Notes: generated from the sequence alone by a model not told the origin. A DNA stretch of 64,000 nucleotides from Dasypus novemcinctus (GCF_030445035.2 NC_080680.1:114664228-114728227), one strand, 5' to 3'. Counted from the first letter of the stretch, positions 32,067-44,310 are shown. Numbers and translations are program-made.

Positions 32067-34794
32067 GAACTGAGCCCTTTTAGTTGAAAGTGAAAATCTA
32101 TACAAATAAAGGGCACAGGTGATGAGAGTGTGGGTGGATGAGTGGAGGGGAAAGATTTCTCAAGTTGTGATGGAAATTTGCACTTGAGTCTTCCTGTTTT
32201 AGCTGATTTTACAGGAAGGAAAAAACAATGCTCATCCGATCAGGTATCAGATCCTGCTGGCTCAGAAGATTCAAAAGGCAGTTTCAATTACCATGCAGCA
32301 TACTCCTACTTCCTGCTGGAAAACATTATGCATATGTGCAGATTCTGTTGGTCTCTCTTTAAAGCTGGGGTCTCCACATCATTCTCATTGCCTTTCAGCT
32401 GGGGATGAAGTGACTCCAGGTACAAGATGTTCCGATTTCATAGGCTCAATTACTTTTAGAACTGGAAGAGATCGAATAACCCTTTTATTTTATCGCTGGT
32501 GAAACTGATTTCTCAGAAGTTGACTGACTTTATCAAGGCAATATATTCTGAGTCATGGCTATGGATGTATATTAGGTGTTTTCTTCAGCTCTTCAGAATT
32601 ACTCTGATTTCCGTATACATGTGGGAATCTCACCCTTCGCACGGGGTCTTTGCTAAGGCAGGGTACATAGCAAACCCAGAGCCGAGCCTCTTGGGAAGCA
32701 CCCAGCAGCTCTTCTCTACCACGGTTTGGCAAAGGCCCTGTGCCTCACAAACCCAGCCACAGCCCACGGCTGCTCTTGGAGAAGATGGCTTCTCGCTTTT
32801 CTGCATCCCCTGCAAAAGCACTTGCCTTTTCCCTCTCCCCTTCCTTCAATGCTCCCATAAGCCGAGGCTTTCTTCAGGCAACCTCTGCTTTCAGCCCTGC
32901 AATTAATAAAGCCCTGGAGAAACCTCAAAACATAAGTTAGTATCGCAACAGATTATTCCGCCACACTTGCCTATTCCTGCTTCTGGGCTTTGTTAATGCT
33001 GTGCCTCCTCCTAGGGATGCGCTTCTCCTTCTCCCCAGTCTAGATACATCTTGCCATCCTCAAGCCCCCCTAACGTCCCCCAAGGCCCTCCTTGGCCTCT
33101 TTACAGGATCACTAAGCCAGTCCCTGGCTCTGCCACTGGATTTTTTATTTCATGCCTCAGGTCCACATGTCTTTTTTTTTCTCAAATCAGATTAGTTAGT
33201 TCCCTGTTGGTAGGCACTGTATCTTTGGCTTTTTTGCATCGCCCCCAAATTGCCTAATAAAGCGTGACTCACATGGCACAGAGTCAGGTTTGGGTTTGAA
33301 TCCTGAGTGAATCATTGTACCTCTTTGAGGCATCATCAGAACCTCGCAGTGCAGCTGGTAGTATTTTCCCTCAATAGCTTTATTATAGTTTTGTCGTTTT
33401 CCTTCTGGTTATATAGAGGACACATTCCCATTATAAAACATACAAAAATTACATGAAACTATTAAAAGAAAATAGAGGTCACATGAAATCTCACTCCTTT
33501 GTATAAAAACCACCATAAACACTTCCTTGGCCATTTTTTATACGTCTTTGTGACTGTGTGTGTGGTAGTTCACATTTTATATAACTAGGATAATTTCATA
33601 TGTGTTTTATTTCAAGTTGGGAATATTAAATATCTTATGCAAAAGTGTCAAGCAACATGAGTTGAAAAAAAAATTTGTATAATCCAAGACTCAATAGTTT
33701 TAAATGTAGGAATAGTGTTCGCCACAGAAAGTAGGGAATAAAGAAAACCAGAAGATGTGCTCGAGACCATCACCCCACTTAAAATATCCCATTTAGATCA
33801 ACCCAAGGCCAAAAGTATGTGGCACAAAGGATAAATGAACATTCTAATTGGAAATTCAATACCTGACTCCAGTTTCAGGTTTCTTTAGCCTAATGTGGCT
33901 TTTGGACATCATACATATTCTCAGTTTACCAGCTGGAAGCATTGAAAGGGAAGTACAGAGCTGAGCACCTTGGGTAAAATGTTTACTAAAGTTAAAATAA
34001 ACTAGACCAGACTGATGTGTATCAAATTCCCCTGTTTTCATTTAAGCCTGTTTCCTGGTGTTCTACCCCTAGTGGAGAAAGAACAGTTATTAAGCCAGAT
34101 CCCTTTCTCTCCTCCCCCAGCCCTGGCCACACACACTTGCATTTCTGCAGGCCTAATGATTTTTATTTCCCTCTTCCCCAAGCCCTTTAATCGCCTTTGT
34201 GGCTTCCCCACTCATCACATCTCTTTTAAGAGTACGTCAACTCCAGGCTCCTCCTGTCTTCAAATGAAATGAAAGAGGCAAACATCTTATAACAAGACCA
34301 TCCTTATTGAATGTGAGAACTAGCCATATCTCATCTACTAGTTCTGAAATTAAAACTTACATTAGAAAACTTAGAATAGAAAATAGCCATCCTATTTTAA
34401 GAGACTTCATTTAAAGATCAAATTTAGACCTATGAGAAATTCTGTTTTCAGGAGCTGCGAATGTGGTGATAGGATGCTTCCCAATGTGTGACAATATCCC
34501 CCCATATGGGCAGGGGCAGGCTTCCTGCGGTTTCTCCTCCAGGCCCATGTAGAGATCCTGGAGTCTGTGTGGGAGTCAAAATGATCCATCATCTCCATTT
34601 ACCAACCAGAGGTATGACGAATAGATTACGAGTGTTTCTCCTCTATTCAGCTGGAATATGCTGTACTCTACAGCATGTGAACAGCCCTGCCGTCCTGTTC
34701 ACAGACCTGCAGGTGGTAATAATCTCCTCACAGGTGTGAGTTTGAGATCAGCCGCTGCCATCTGGGCTCCCCCAGGCCTAGGACCAGGACTTTC
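32067..34794. other. Long unassigned stretch, mostly unique
   Basis: About 2.7 kb without a recognised gene. 33400-33610 resembles a very old L1 fragment ('aaaattacatgaaactatta'). The 135-codon frame at 32499-32906 and its opposite-strand shadows have no known domain. 34440-34790 is a possible conserved block. Confidence 0.45.
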
Positions 34795-35255
34795 TCAGGC
34801 TACCCTATCTTCTTTATAGCATTTATCACTACATGAAATGAAATTATTTATTTACTTACTTAATTACTCTCTCCTCCACTAGATGGTAAAAGAAGGTCTT
34901 TGTCTTGCTCACCACTAAGATTAACTCCCTCACGTCCCTAAGTCTCTACTCATATCCTACTTGCTCAATAAGAAATATTTCAAACTACACACTCCTTACA
35001 CACACTTACCATCATTCCTGATCCTCTCTACCTTGCTCTATTTTTCCTTTTTATCCCATTGCTCCTAATATCTTTGAACATATTCTGTTACTAAATATTT
35101 ATTATGAACATTGTTTATTATCTGTCTTCCCCTGTGAGAGATCCTGAAATCCTTATCCGTTTTATTCATAGATGTGTCCCAAGAAGCTAGAAGAATGACT
35201 GGCACATAGAAGGTGTTCAATACATATTTATGGGATGGATGAAAAAGGAGTAAAT
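34795..35255 (+). repeat. Two L2 3' ends in tandem (forward)
   Basis: 34795-34925 ('tagcatttatcactacatga', then 'actagatggtaaaagaaggt') and 34985-35255 ('attgtttattatctgtcttc', then 'aatgactggcacatagaagg') are separate L2 tails in the same direction. Confidence 0.7.
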
Positions 35256-35524
35256 GACTTGTATCCTCAGTTCCTATAATAGCACATGTAACACATGGTT
35301 GATAAATATTTGTTGAATCTTTGACTCTGGCAAAGGATTTGATTTCCTATAGAAGCCCCTTCTATAGGAAGGGATTTTTCTCTGGTGTTCAGGCATATAC
35401 CTTTTTAAATGCCCTAAACTCAGCTTCTTATGTGCCTGACTACAACATATAGTGGGGAATAAAAAAATGGCTGGCAAGTTAATTAACCAATTAATAAATA
35501 ACTACAGATCAATATCCCTTATGA

Positions 35525-35863
35525 TTCTTTGTGATCTATTAATTTTTTTAAAATTAAAAAAATTTTTTAAAAAAAGAAATACCTCACATTTTCAAGATCA
35601 GGCCACTGTTTCTTGTGGTCTGGGAAGAGTCCAGGTAAAATATAGAACTATTTTTGCTAGCTTATGTCCTACAGTACTATGTTAACCTTGACAGAGCAGT
35701 TTACTAGCTAAATATCCTTACATTATAAAATTACCACTTATTCTAATCTTATTTGTGAATACGTTTTCTAATAATCTCCTATAAAAGACCTTAAATGACA
35801 ATAAAATATTCATTTTAATAACTGACATTTTCAAAATTCTTTAAATTATTTTAATGAAAAAAA
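35525..35863 (+). mobile_element. Unidentified poly(A)-tailed insertion in L1
   Basis: This 339-bp segment interrupts the L1 ORF2 phrase around 'atcccttatga', which is duplicated on each side (35514-35524 and 35864-35874). It is AT-rich, contains AATAAA within 'gacaataaaatattcatttt' (about 35798-35817), and ends in an A tract. The duplication and A tail indicate a retrocopy made by L1 enzymes, perhaps of a transcript 3' end. The source is not recognised. Confidence 0.7.
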
Positions 35864-36059
35864 ATCCCTTATGAATGTAGATACAAAAGACCTCAACAAA
35901 ATACCATCAAACCAAAGACAAGACATTAAAAGAATTACAGACCATGATCTAGTGAGATTTATCCCAGGTAAGCAAGGATGGTTCAACATTAAAAAATCAA
36001 TTAAAGTCAGACACCATATTAACAGCATGAAGGAGAAAAAAAACTCCTGATCACCTTAA

Positions 36060-36443
36060 TTGATGCCAAAAAGGCATTTGACAAAAATAATCAGAAAACT
36101 AAGAATAGAAAGCAATCTCTTCAATAAGATAAAAAACATATATGAAAAACCCACAGCTCACATCATACTCAGTGAAAGGCTAAAAATTTTCCCTCTAAGA
36201 TCAGTAGGAAGAAACACTGTACTAGAAATTCTAGCCAGAACAATTAGGCAAGAAAAAGAAATAAAAGGCATCCAAATTGGAAAGGAAGAAGTAAAACTTT
36301 TCCTATTTACAGATGACATGATCCAATATACAGAAAATCCTGAAAAAGTCATAGCACAGCTACTAGAACTAATAGATGAATTCAGCAAAGTGTCACGGGT
36401 ACAAGATCAACATGTAAAAATCAGTAGTATTTCTATACACTAG
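36060..36443 (+). pseudogene. LINE-1 ORF2 reverse transcriptase fragment
   Basis: A 127-codon open stretch from the reverse transcriptase domain of the older L1. It shows the family's [10 protein letters not shown] region and the catalytic Asp-Asp box as Phe-Thr-Asp-Asp-Met at 36306-36320, where the family has Phe-Ala-Asp-Asp-Met. Both catalytic aspartates are kept, but the preceding domain motifs lie in another frame and stops follow. It is a dead fossil fragment; the ATG is not a true start. Confidence 0.85.
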
Positions 36444-38675
36444 TAATGAAAAATTTGAAGAGAAATTTTTAAAATCCATTCACAATAGCAACTGAAAGAA
36501 CAAAATATCTAGGAATAAATATAACCACGGAAGTAAAGGACCTTCACTTTTACACAGAAAACTACTAAACATCACACACACAAAAAAATGACATAGATAA
36601 ATGGAAGAACATTCTGTGTTCATGGATTGGAAGACTAAATATTGTTAAGATGTCAATCCACAGCAAATTACAGATTCAATGCAATCCCAATCAAAATTCC
36701 AACATCCTTCTTTGCAGAAATGGAAAAACCAATCATCAAATTTATCCAGAAGGAAAAGGGACCCTGAATATCCAAAACTATATTGAAAAAGAACAAAGTT
36801 GGAGGACTCATACTTCCTGATCTTAAAACTTATTAAAATGTCACAATAACCAAAACAGCATGGTACTGACAGAGGGTAGACATATAGATAGACAAATATA
36901 ATCAAACCGAGAGTTCAGAAATAAACCGTCACATCAATGGCCAACTGTGTTTTGACAAAGTGTCAAGTGCATTCAATGGGAAGAGAATAGTCTTTTCTAC
37001 AAGTGGTGCTGGGAAACTTGGCTATCCAATGAAGTTGGACCACTATCTTATACCATATACAAAAATCAATTAAAAATGGATCAAAGACCTCAGTATAAGA
37101 ACAAAAACAATAAAATTCCTTGGAAAAAAACATAGGGAAGCATCTTTAGGGCCTGTGTTAGGCAATGATATCTTGGACTTTACACCCAAAGCACACGCAA
37201 TGAAAGCAACAATAGATAAATGGAACTTTATCAAAATTAAAAACTTTTTTTTGAGTAAAAAGGCTATCCACTGCTTACAAATTTATTTCTGAGTTGCAAG
37301 TATTATTCCCCCTTCCCCATGTTTTTAGAATTTCCTATATTCCCCCATTCAATCCTGACTGCCACAACCAGACAGAGAGAAAGTATGAGGATCTTCTTTT
37401 GCTTGCATCTGTAACAGCAGATATTAACTGTTCCAGGTCTATCAGAGCTGCATGAAAATTAAAAACAGCAAAGAATTTTATCATGAAAGTAAAAAGACAA
37501 TGAGAGAAAATATTTGGAAACCACATATCTGATAAGAATTTAATATTCAGAATATATGAAAAAATCCTACAACTCAAAATCAAAAAGACAAACAACTCAA
37601 GTAAAAAAAAATGGGCAAATAACTATTCCAAAGAAGATACAGAAATGGCCAAAAGTACATGAAAATATGTTCAACATCATTTGCCATTTGGGAAATGCAA
37701 ATCAAAACAATAATGAAATAGCTTTTCACATTAATTGGATCGGCTACTATTTTTTTTTTCATGGAAAATTATAAGTGTTGGAGAGAATGTGAATACATAA
37801 GAATAGTCATTCATTGTTAGTGGGAATTTAAAATGATGCAGCCACTGTGGAAGACAAGTTAGCAGTTCCTAAGAAAGTTAAGTATAGAATTACCATTTGA
37901 CTTGGAAATCCCATTTCTAGGTACGTACCCAAAAGAAATGAAAGCAGGGATTCAGATATTTGCACATTGATGTTTATATTCACAGTTACCTAAAGACAGA
38001 AGCAACTCAAGTGTTCATCAACTGTTGAACAGATTAAAAAATTGAGGTATATACACACAGTGGAATATAATTCTGCTGTAAAAAAGGATGAAATTCTGAT
38101 ACATGACAACATGAATGAACCTTGAAGACATCATGTTGAGTGAAATAGCCATATGCAAAAGGACAAATATAGTATGCTCTCACTGTTGTGAAATAATTAG
38201 AATAAGCAAAGTCATAGAGTGAGAAACTAGAATACAGGTTACCAGGGGTTGGGCTGGAGGTAGGGAATGGAGAGTTAATGCTTAAATGGTACAGTGTTTC
38301 TCTTGGTGGTGATGGAAAACTTTTGGTAATACATTTGGTGATAGTAGCCCAACATTGTGAAAATAAGCAACAGTACTGAAATATGTATTTGAATGTAGAT
38401 AAAAGGAAAAATTTTAGGTAGTATATAGGTTACCAGAATAAAAATTGGGGGGAAAAGAAACTATAGGACTGTACAACACAAACAGGGGGCCCTAATGTAA
38501 ATGAAGGGCTATAGTTAACAGTATAACTATAAAAATTTTCTTTCATTAATTTCAACAAATGCACCGCACTGGTGCAAGGTATTAATTATGGGGGCAATAT
38601 GTGGGAACTCTGTATATTTTCTGCATGATTTTTTTTGTATGCTCACAACTAATGAATAAATAAATAAATAAATTA

Positions 38676-38874
38676 CAGAATCAATTATGCTCAATGCTCT
38701 GTGAGTAATGCCTGATACTTTATTTCTGGCACTTTCTGATTGCCTCGTCTCCCCAACATCAATAAGATTAACCTATCCAGTTTACAGTTCAATTCAACAA
38801 ACATTTCCTGAACACCCACTGTAGTCCAGTGACAAGGTCAGATACTGAGTGGGACATTCAACCAAACAACACTA
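38676..38874. other. Short unassigned stretch
   Basis: Includes an L2- or MIR-like 'caattcaacaaacatttcct' at about 38789-38808, too short to assign. Confidence 0.4.
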
Positions 38875-39110
38875 ACAAGTATTTATTGAGTACTTACTAA
38901 GTGCCAGGTATTCACTTGCTAATCCCATTTATCTTCATAATAAAAATGAGAGCTAGGTTTTAATTTTTTGCCCATTTTACGACAGAAAAACTTAAACCTA
39001 GAGAGATAATTTGTCCAAAGTCAGGCAAACAATAAGCCAGAACAGAAGGCAGACAAGCTGAGAGTTTTACCCAGAGAGCCTTACCTCAGAGCTCAGACCC
39101 TTAAGCCCAA
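38875..39110 (-). repeat. MIR-type SINE (reverse)
   Basis: Pattern 'tattgagtacttactaagtg', then 'cccattttacgacagaaaaa' and 'tttgtccaaagtcaggcaaa'. Confidence 0.7.
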
Positions 39111-39444
39111 TAATGACCTAAAGATGAAGAACAATCAGATGTGATTTATTTTCTCAAAGAAAGTTGGATATAGTTGGGCAGAGAAACATTTTCAAAATTT
39201 CTGAATCACTCATCTTTGGGTATCTAGTACCTAGCATAGAATGCAGACCAGAATTAGTAATGAATACTTTTTTTGCTAAAAGAATAAACAATACTAAACA
39301 ACAAAAAGTGGTAAAACTGAAAGACAGAAATATCATTTCTGATCAGAGGAAACTGGGAATAACATAAGACAAAGAAGGATTTGAACTAGATCTAAAAGAA
39401 TACATAGGATTCTAAAAGATCAAGAGAACAGGCATTCTTAGTGA

Positions 39445-39915
39445 ATGATGTATTAGTTATCTATTACTGCATAACAAATTGCTTCAAGCTTAGGGACCTA
39501 CAGCAAACATACCATTTCTTATCCTCATAGTTCTTGAGAGTCCAAAATTCAGCAGGAAATTTGCTGAATGATTTTAATGTGGGACCTGTCAGGAGGTTGT
39601 AGTTAAGATTCTAGCTGGGGCTGAAGCCATCTAAAAGCTTGGCTGGCATGAAGATCCTCTTTCAAGGTAACTCAGCTGGCTTTTGCTGGAGGTCTCAGTT
39701 CCTTCCTACATGGGCCTCTCTATGGACTGCTTGAGCGTCCTCACAATATGGCAGCTGACTTTCTCCAGAGTAATATAGCATATTTTCCACATTCTACTTC
39801 CTAGAAGCAAATCACTAAATCTGACCCACATTCCAGGGAGGGGAATTAGTTTCCACCTTTTGAAAGGAGGAATGTCAAAGAATTCACAGACAAATTTTAA
39901 AACCACCACAGAAGC
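39445..39915 (-). mobile_element. Old LTR-like repeat (reverse)
   Basis: Starts 'tattagttatctattactgc', then 'ataacaaattgcttcaagct', 'agctggggctgaagccatct' and 'tgggcctctctatggactgc'. This is a widespread old mammalian LTR-type repeat; the exact family is not certain. The minus-strand frame 39706-39939 is chance. Confidence 0.6.
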
Positions 39916-40101
39916 TGTCCACTCAAAAGCAACAGGCAATGTTCTAGAAAGACAATGTATCCAGTGTTCCAGTTAACAGACTTTTATAATCTGGTGACCT
40001 CTCTCATTTTTTGCTATTTCCACACTTTCCCAACTACTTCTTACACTGTGACCCTTTGGTCATTGTCCTTTTGAAGGGAGAATCTTTAAAATGTTTTACC
40101 C

Positions 40102-40566
40102 TGGGAAGCAGATGTGGCTAAAGTGATTGGGCTTCTGCCTACCATATGGGAGGAACTGGGTTCGATCCCTGGGGACGCCTGGTTAAAAAAAAAAAAAAAT
40201 GTGCCTGCATTGCAAGCTGAGTGCCCACACAGCGAACCGAGTGCCTGCATAACAAGTCAAGTGCCCACACAGCGAGCCAGGGCCCGTGCAAGTGAATCAT
40301 GCAGCAAGATGATGACACAACAAAAGAGAGATGAGGGGAGAGTCAAGGCGAGGCACAACAAAAACCAGGAACTGAGGCAGAACAAGTGACAGGGAACTTC
40401 TCTCCACATCAGAGGTCCCCAGGATTGAATCCTGGTGAATCTTAGAGGAAAAAAATAAGAAGAGAAGACAAAAAGAGAAATAGATACCGAAGATCACACA
40501 GCAAATGGACACAGACAGCAAAAACCAGCGGGGCGGAGTGGGGGGTGGGGCGGCGGGGCGGGGATA
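40102..40566 (+). repeat. Composite DAS-type SINE
   Basis: A tRNA-like head (40102-40178) has an almost ideal B box, gggttcgatccct, and is followed by an A run at 40185-40199. A repeated body follows with units ending in 'gcccacacagcgaa' and similar. A second tRNA-like 3' half lies at about 40398-40440 ('gattgaatcctggtg') without its A-box half. A GC-rich end (40530-40563) precedes the flanking direct repeat ttttaccc (40094-40101 and 40567-40574). Confidence 0.8.
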
Positions 40567-40594
40567 TTTTACCCAGGTCATCAATTCCTCCATT

Positions 40595-41560
40595 TACTTA
40601 AGTGCAGTTTCATTCCTTGTGTTTAGTACTGGAAATGCAAAAATAAATAAGACATAGTACTTGCTTGCAAGGACTTTGCAGTCCATTTGAGAGAGACACA
40701 TAATCACATATAATATTCCAAAGGCTGTTATAGGGTTATGTACAAAGTGCCATGATGATACAGAGGAGACTAATTTTCCCTGTGGGAGGGACTTCGTTTG
40801 CCCTGCTAAAGCATTTGGACCTCATCTACGCAAAAGAAATTTGTAAACAGGTGTTTGCCAAGATTCAGAATTCTATTTTAGAAAAAAACAATTTTGATGG
40901 CAGTGAAGAAGATGCAATCAGTGAAGATTAATGGGCACAAGGGCATGTAGAATAGAGAGGACAAAATACACATGAGAGATGCTTAGTGGTCACAGGGCCT
41001 GGTGACTATGTAGAAAAGAAAGGGGTTGGGAATAACTTCCAACCTGGAAGGCTTGTGATAGTCCTACTAACTAATATCAAAAATAGAGGAAGAAGATCCA
41101 AGTGTTTTGTGAGAAAGAGAATAAAATGTTTAATTTTAAACGTGTTGAATTTGAGATGCTTTGGGCTAAATAGTTGAAGGATGTGTCAAGTAGGTGACTG
41201 GAAATGTGCAACTGAAGTTCTAAGAGAGAAGTCCTAGCCAGAAATATAAATTTTGGAAATGCTGGCATTCATGCGCTAGTTATACTCACAGCATTGAAGG
41301 AGATCACCTAGAGAGCTTGTAAAGTAGGAAAGGCAGCCAAGAATGGGACTATGGGGGATACCAACCTATAAAGAATGGTGAAGGAAGAGAAAGCATGAAA
41401 AGCACTAACAAGGAGAAGCCAAAAAAGGAAAAGGACACCCTAGAGGGTTCAGGATCACGGAATCCACAAAAGAAAGATTCTCAAGGAGAGAAGATCAACA
41501 GAGGGGGCCAAAAAATAAAAATAAAATGCAGAGACAGCACATTGACGGCAGACTGAAAAT
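40595..41560 (-). repeat. L2 LINE (reverse)
   Basis: Reversed L2 from the 3' part ('atgcaaaaataaataagaca', 'aaggactttgcagtccattt') into more internal sequence ('gaatttgagatgctttgggc', 'aaggagatcacctagagagc'). One of the longest L2 remnants in the window. Confidence 0.7.
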
Positions 41561-41759
41561 TATACTTCCCATTTGTCAATTAGGAGATTAATATTAGTCA
41601 CCTAAGCTGTGTCAGTGAGGTGATGTGGGATGGAATCCAGCTGCAGTGAGCTGAGGGAAGAGAGAGAGGTGAGAGGGCCCACAGCCAGGGGAGATCTAGT
41701 TACCAAGTGTGAAAGTGAAGAGAAGCAAAGAGAGTGGGTGTTACTTTTATAAGGTGGTA

Positions 41760-42071
41760 TATTCATTTCCTAGGGTTGCCATAAGAAAGTACCACAAACT
41801 GAGTGGCTTAAAATAACAGAAATTAATTCTCTCACGGTTTTGGAGACTAGAAGTCTGAAACCAAGGCATTAGCAGGGCCATGCTCCCTCTGACAGACTCT
41901 TTCAACTTCCAGTGGTGAGCAGAAATCCTTGGTGCTCCACAGCTTGCAGCTGCATCACTCCAGCCTCTGCACCCATCTTGGCATTACATTTTCCGCTTTG
42001 TGTTGCTGACTGTGTCTCTTCTCTGCTGCAGGATCTTGGTTTTGCCTGCCTTCTCTTCTCGCTTACCGTCG
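41760..42071 (-). mobile_element. MLT1-like LTR fragment (reverse)
   Basis: Clear reversed MLT1 end: 'tttcctagggttgccataag', 'gtaccacaaactgagtggct', and 'aaattaattctctcacggtt', then 'gaagtctgaaaccaaggca'. It is truncated where a MIR continues. 41561-41759 is unassigned. Confidence 0.75.
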
Positions 42072-42235
42072 GCCTGACTTTGGACAAGTGACCCCTCTGG
42101 GCGTAAGTTTTCCTGTCTTTAAAATTGGGATAATATCTACCTCACATTGTTATTATGAAGATTAACTGGGCTTACGCAAAGTGCTTAGCATGATATCTGG
42201 CACTTAGTAAGTGTTCAGTAAATACTTGTTAGTGT
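42072..42235 (+). repeat. MIR-type SINE (forward)
   Basis: Pattern 'tttggacaagtgacccctct', 'ataatatctacctcacattg', 'caaagtgcttagcatgatat', and 'agtaagtgttcagtaaatac'. Confidence 0.75.
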
Positions 42236-42424
42236 TGTTTGGTTGAATGTCCCTCTCAGTATCTGGTATTGTGACTAGACAAAGTAGATGTTCAGGAAAC
42301 AACTGTTGAATTGAGCTGTAAACTGGACAGGTTAATGTTGTTGATGTTGGGGAGAAGAGGCAGTCTTAAAAGTGTCAGAAATTAGGTATCAGGAATTACT
42401 TATAGAGCACTGAGTATAATTGAT

Positions 42425-42690
42425 TCTGTTTACTTATTCATTAGAGAAGTTGTGGGCTTACAGAAAAGTCATGCAGAAAATGCAGAGTTCCAATATACTG
42501 CCCCCATAATTAACACCATGCATTAGTGTGGTACATTTGTTAAAATTAATGAAAATATATTTTTGTAATTGTATGAGTAACTATAGCCCTAGATTTACAC
42601 TAGGCTTTTCTGTTTATGTTGGACAGTCCTATGGTTTCTTTTTTCCTAATTTTTATTCTAGTAATATATACACAATTTACACAATCTAAA
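42425..42690 (-). repeat. L1 3' end-like fragment (reverse)
   Basis: Shares 'cattagtgtggtacatttgt' and 'acagaaaagtcatgcagaaa' with the related fragment at 28117-28390. 42236-42424 and 42691-43324 show no recognised gene or repeat. Confidence 0.55.
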
Positions 42691-43340
42691 AATTTCCCTT
42701 TTAACCACACCAGTCACATTAAATTAAGGCCCACCCTAATCCATTATAACTTCATCTTAACTAATTACAACTGCAATAACCCTATTTCCAAATAATGTCA
42801 TAGCCACAGTTACTCTGGGGTTTAGGATTTCAACATATTTTGGGGTACAGTGAATAGATTCCATATTGTTCTGTACCATTAGTGTTGTGTATTTCAGATT
42901 CTGTTTCATTTTCAGCCTATTCTCAAAAAAGAAATTTCAATCTCCATTGGATTTTTGCAGATACTTCTGCCAGAAAGAAGCTGCTTTAAAGGGCCATGAA
43001 GAAGACCTACAACAAACATGCATGTCAACTTCAACTTGGAATGCCAATGACGCAAGAGAATCTGGATTTACCAGTCTGCTCATTGTATTCAGTGAACCAG
43101 ATTCCCTCTTCAATTAAGAAAAAGAATAGCAGATCAAAAATTTATAACATTTTTCAAGGCAAATGAAGCTCAACTAGTTATTAATTAAGGCAACCAAATA
43201 AAGAAGTAAGTATGTGTTTATTTGATCTATGGTGACCTCTTTGGGGATACAACATCTGGGGACATAACCTATGAATCTTAAACTTATAATATTTTTCATC
43301 AGAGCAGTATTTTCATTGTCTATCAAGATACAACTAGGAG

Positions 43341-43717
43341 GGAAACGGACTTTGGCCCAGTGGTTAGGGCGTCCGTCTACCATATGGGAGGTCCGCGGTT
43401 CAAACCCCGGGCCTCCTCGACCCGTGTGGAGCTGGCCATGTGCAGTGCTGATGCGCGCAAGGAGTGCCGTGCCACGCAAGGGTGTCCCCCGCGTGCGGGA
43501 GCCCCACGCGCAAGGAGTGCGCCTGTGAGGAGAGCCGCCCAGCGTGAAAAGAAAGAGCAGCCTGCCCAGGAATGGCGCCGCCCACACTTCCCGTGCCGCT
43601 GACGACAACAGAAGCGGACAAAGAAACAAGACGCAGCAAACAGACACCAAGAACAGACAACCAGGAGAGGGGGGGGAATTAAATAAATAAATAAATCTTA
43701 AAAAAAAAAAAAAAAAA
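43341..43717 (+). repeat. Young DAS-type SINE with 16-bp target-site duplication
   Basis: A full-length tRNA-derived SINE: head 43341-43418, CpG-rich body, 'ttaaataaataaataaatct' and a pure A tail (43700-43717). It is flanked by a perfect 16-bp direct repeat, aagatacaactaggag (43325-43340 and 43718-43733). It retains many CpGs, the perfect duplication and a long A tail, so it is the youngest-looking repeat here. The 215-codon minus-strand frame at 43174-43821 runs across it and is a by-product. Confidence 0.95.
43353..43407 (+). promoter_or_regulatory. RNA polymerase III promoter of the DAS SINE (A and B boxes)
   Basis: The A box tggcccagtgg (43353-43363) fits the TRGYNNANNGG consensus fully. 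The B box ggttcaaaccc (43397-43407) fits the tRNA type GGTTCRANNCC. Spacing is as in a tRNA gene. This internal promoter could in principle still drive transcription. Confidence 0.85.
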
Positions 43718-43733
43718 AAGATACAACTAGGAG

Positions 43734-44097
43734 AATCAGAATTTAAGCTTAAATTTCCACATTGGTCGACCAGAGAAGAAAACTTGGAGCTCCAAATGGT
43801 AGAGAATGCTACTGAATGCACTCGTAATTAGCCTGTGGTGGATAAATCTAGGCATCTTATTAGCTTCACCAATCAATCTCAGTTATCAGAAAGAACATAG
43901 AAACAGAGGCAAATTCTAAAACCCACTTTAAACATATCTCAGCACGAGTCATTGTTCAATTTAACCCTAATGAAAATAATATAAAAAGTGCATAGAAGTC
44001 TAAAAAATAGAAGAAGAAATTGTCCAAAGTCCTAATATCCAGCATAATAATTGCTATACCTAAGTGCCTCATTTTAATAACAGGAGAAATGGCAACA
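43734..44097. other. Unassigned non-coding stretch
   Basis: Nothing recognised. Confidence 0.5.
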
Positions 44098-44310
44098 AGG
44101 ACAACATATTGCAATCCCTTATTCCATAAACATTCATAGAGTATATTCTTATGCCAGAGGGTGTTTTTTAGGTGTTGGGGATATAAAGGCAAACAGAACA
44201 GACCCATTTCTGGCCTTGTGTTGCTCATATTCTAAAGGGAAAGCAGATGTTAAACAACTAAATACGTAAGTATCTGGCTACACCTGGGATTGGTGACATG
44301 AAAAAGAAGA
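44098..44310 (-). repeat. L2 LINE fragment (reverse)
   Basis: Pattern 'attccataaacattcataga', 'ggtgttggggatataaaggc', and 'attctaaagggaaagcagat'. Confidence 0.65.

Larger units (their letters stand above)
35455..38675 (+). mobile_element. Older, decayed LINE-1 (ORF2 to 3' end)
   Basis: It starts within ORF2, passes the reverse transcriptase region (36060-36443) and the C-terminal region (about 37690-38170), and ends in a 3' UTR and an 'aataaataaataaa' tail at 38654-38672. Many stops and frameshifts are present. It carries a later insertion at 35525-35863. Confidence 0.88.

Noticed and set aside
32499..32906. 135-codon plus frame as a possible exon
   Set aside because: No recognisable domain, overlapping frames are open on the other strand as well, and there is no convincing splice or start context. 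A comparative alignment could revise this.
43341..43418. tRNA-like sequence with A and B boxes as a real tRNA gene
   Set aside because: It continues into the SINE body and A tail, is flanked by a target-site duplication and recurs in the window. It is a SINE head.
43174..43821. Longest frame in the window, 215 codons on the minus strand
   Set aside because: It runs antisense through a DAS SINE and its tail (a Phe run comes from the poly(A)). Similar antisense frames occur in the SINE at 4757-5114. No domain is visible.
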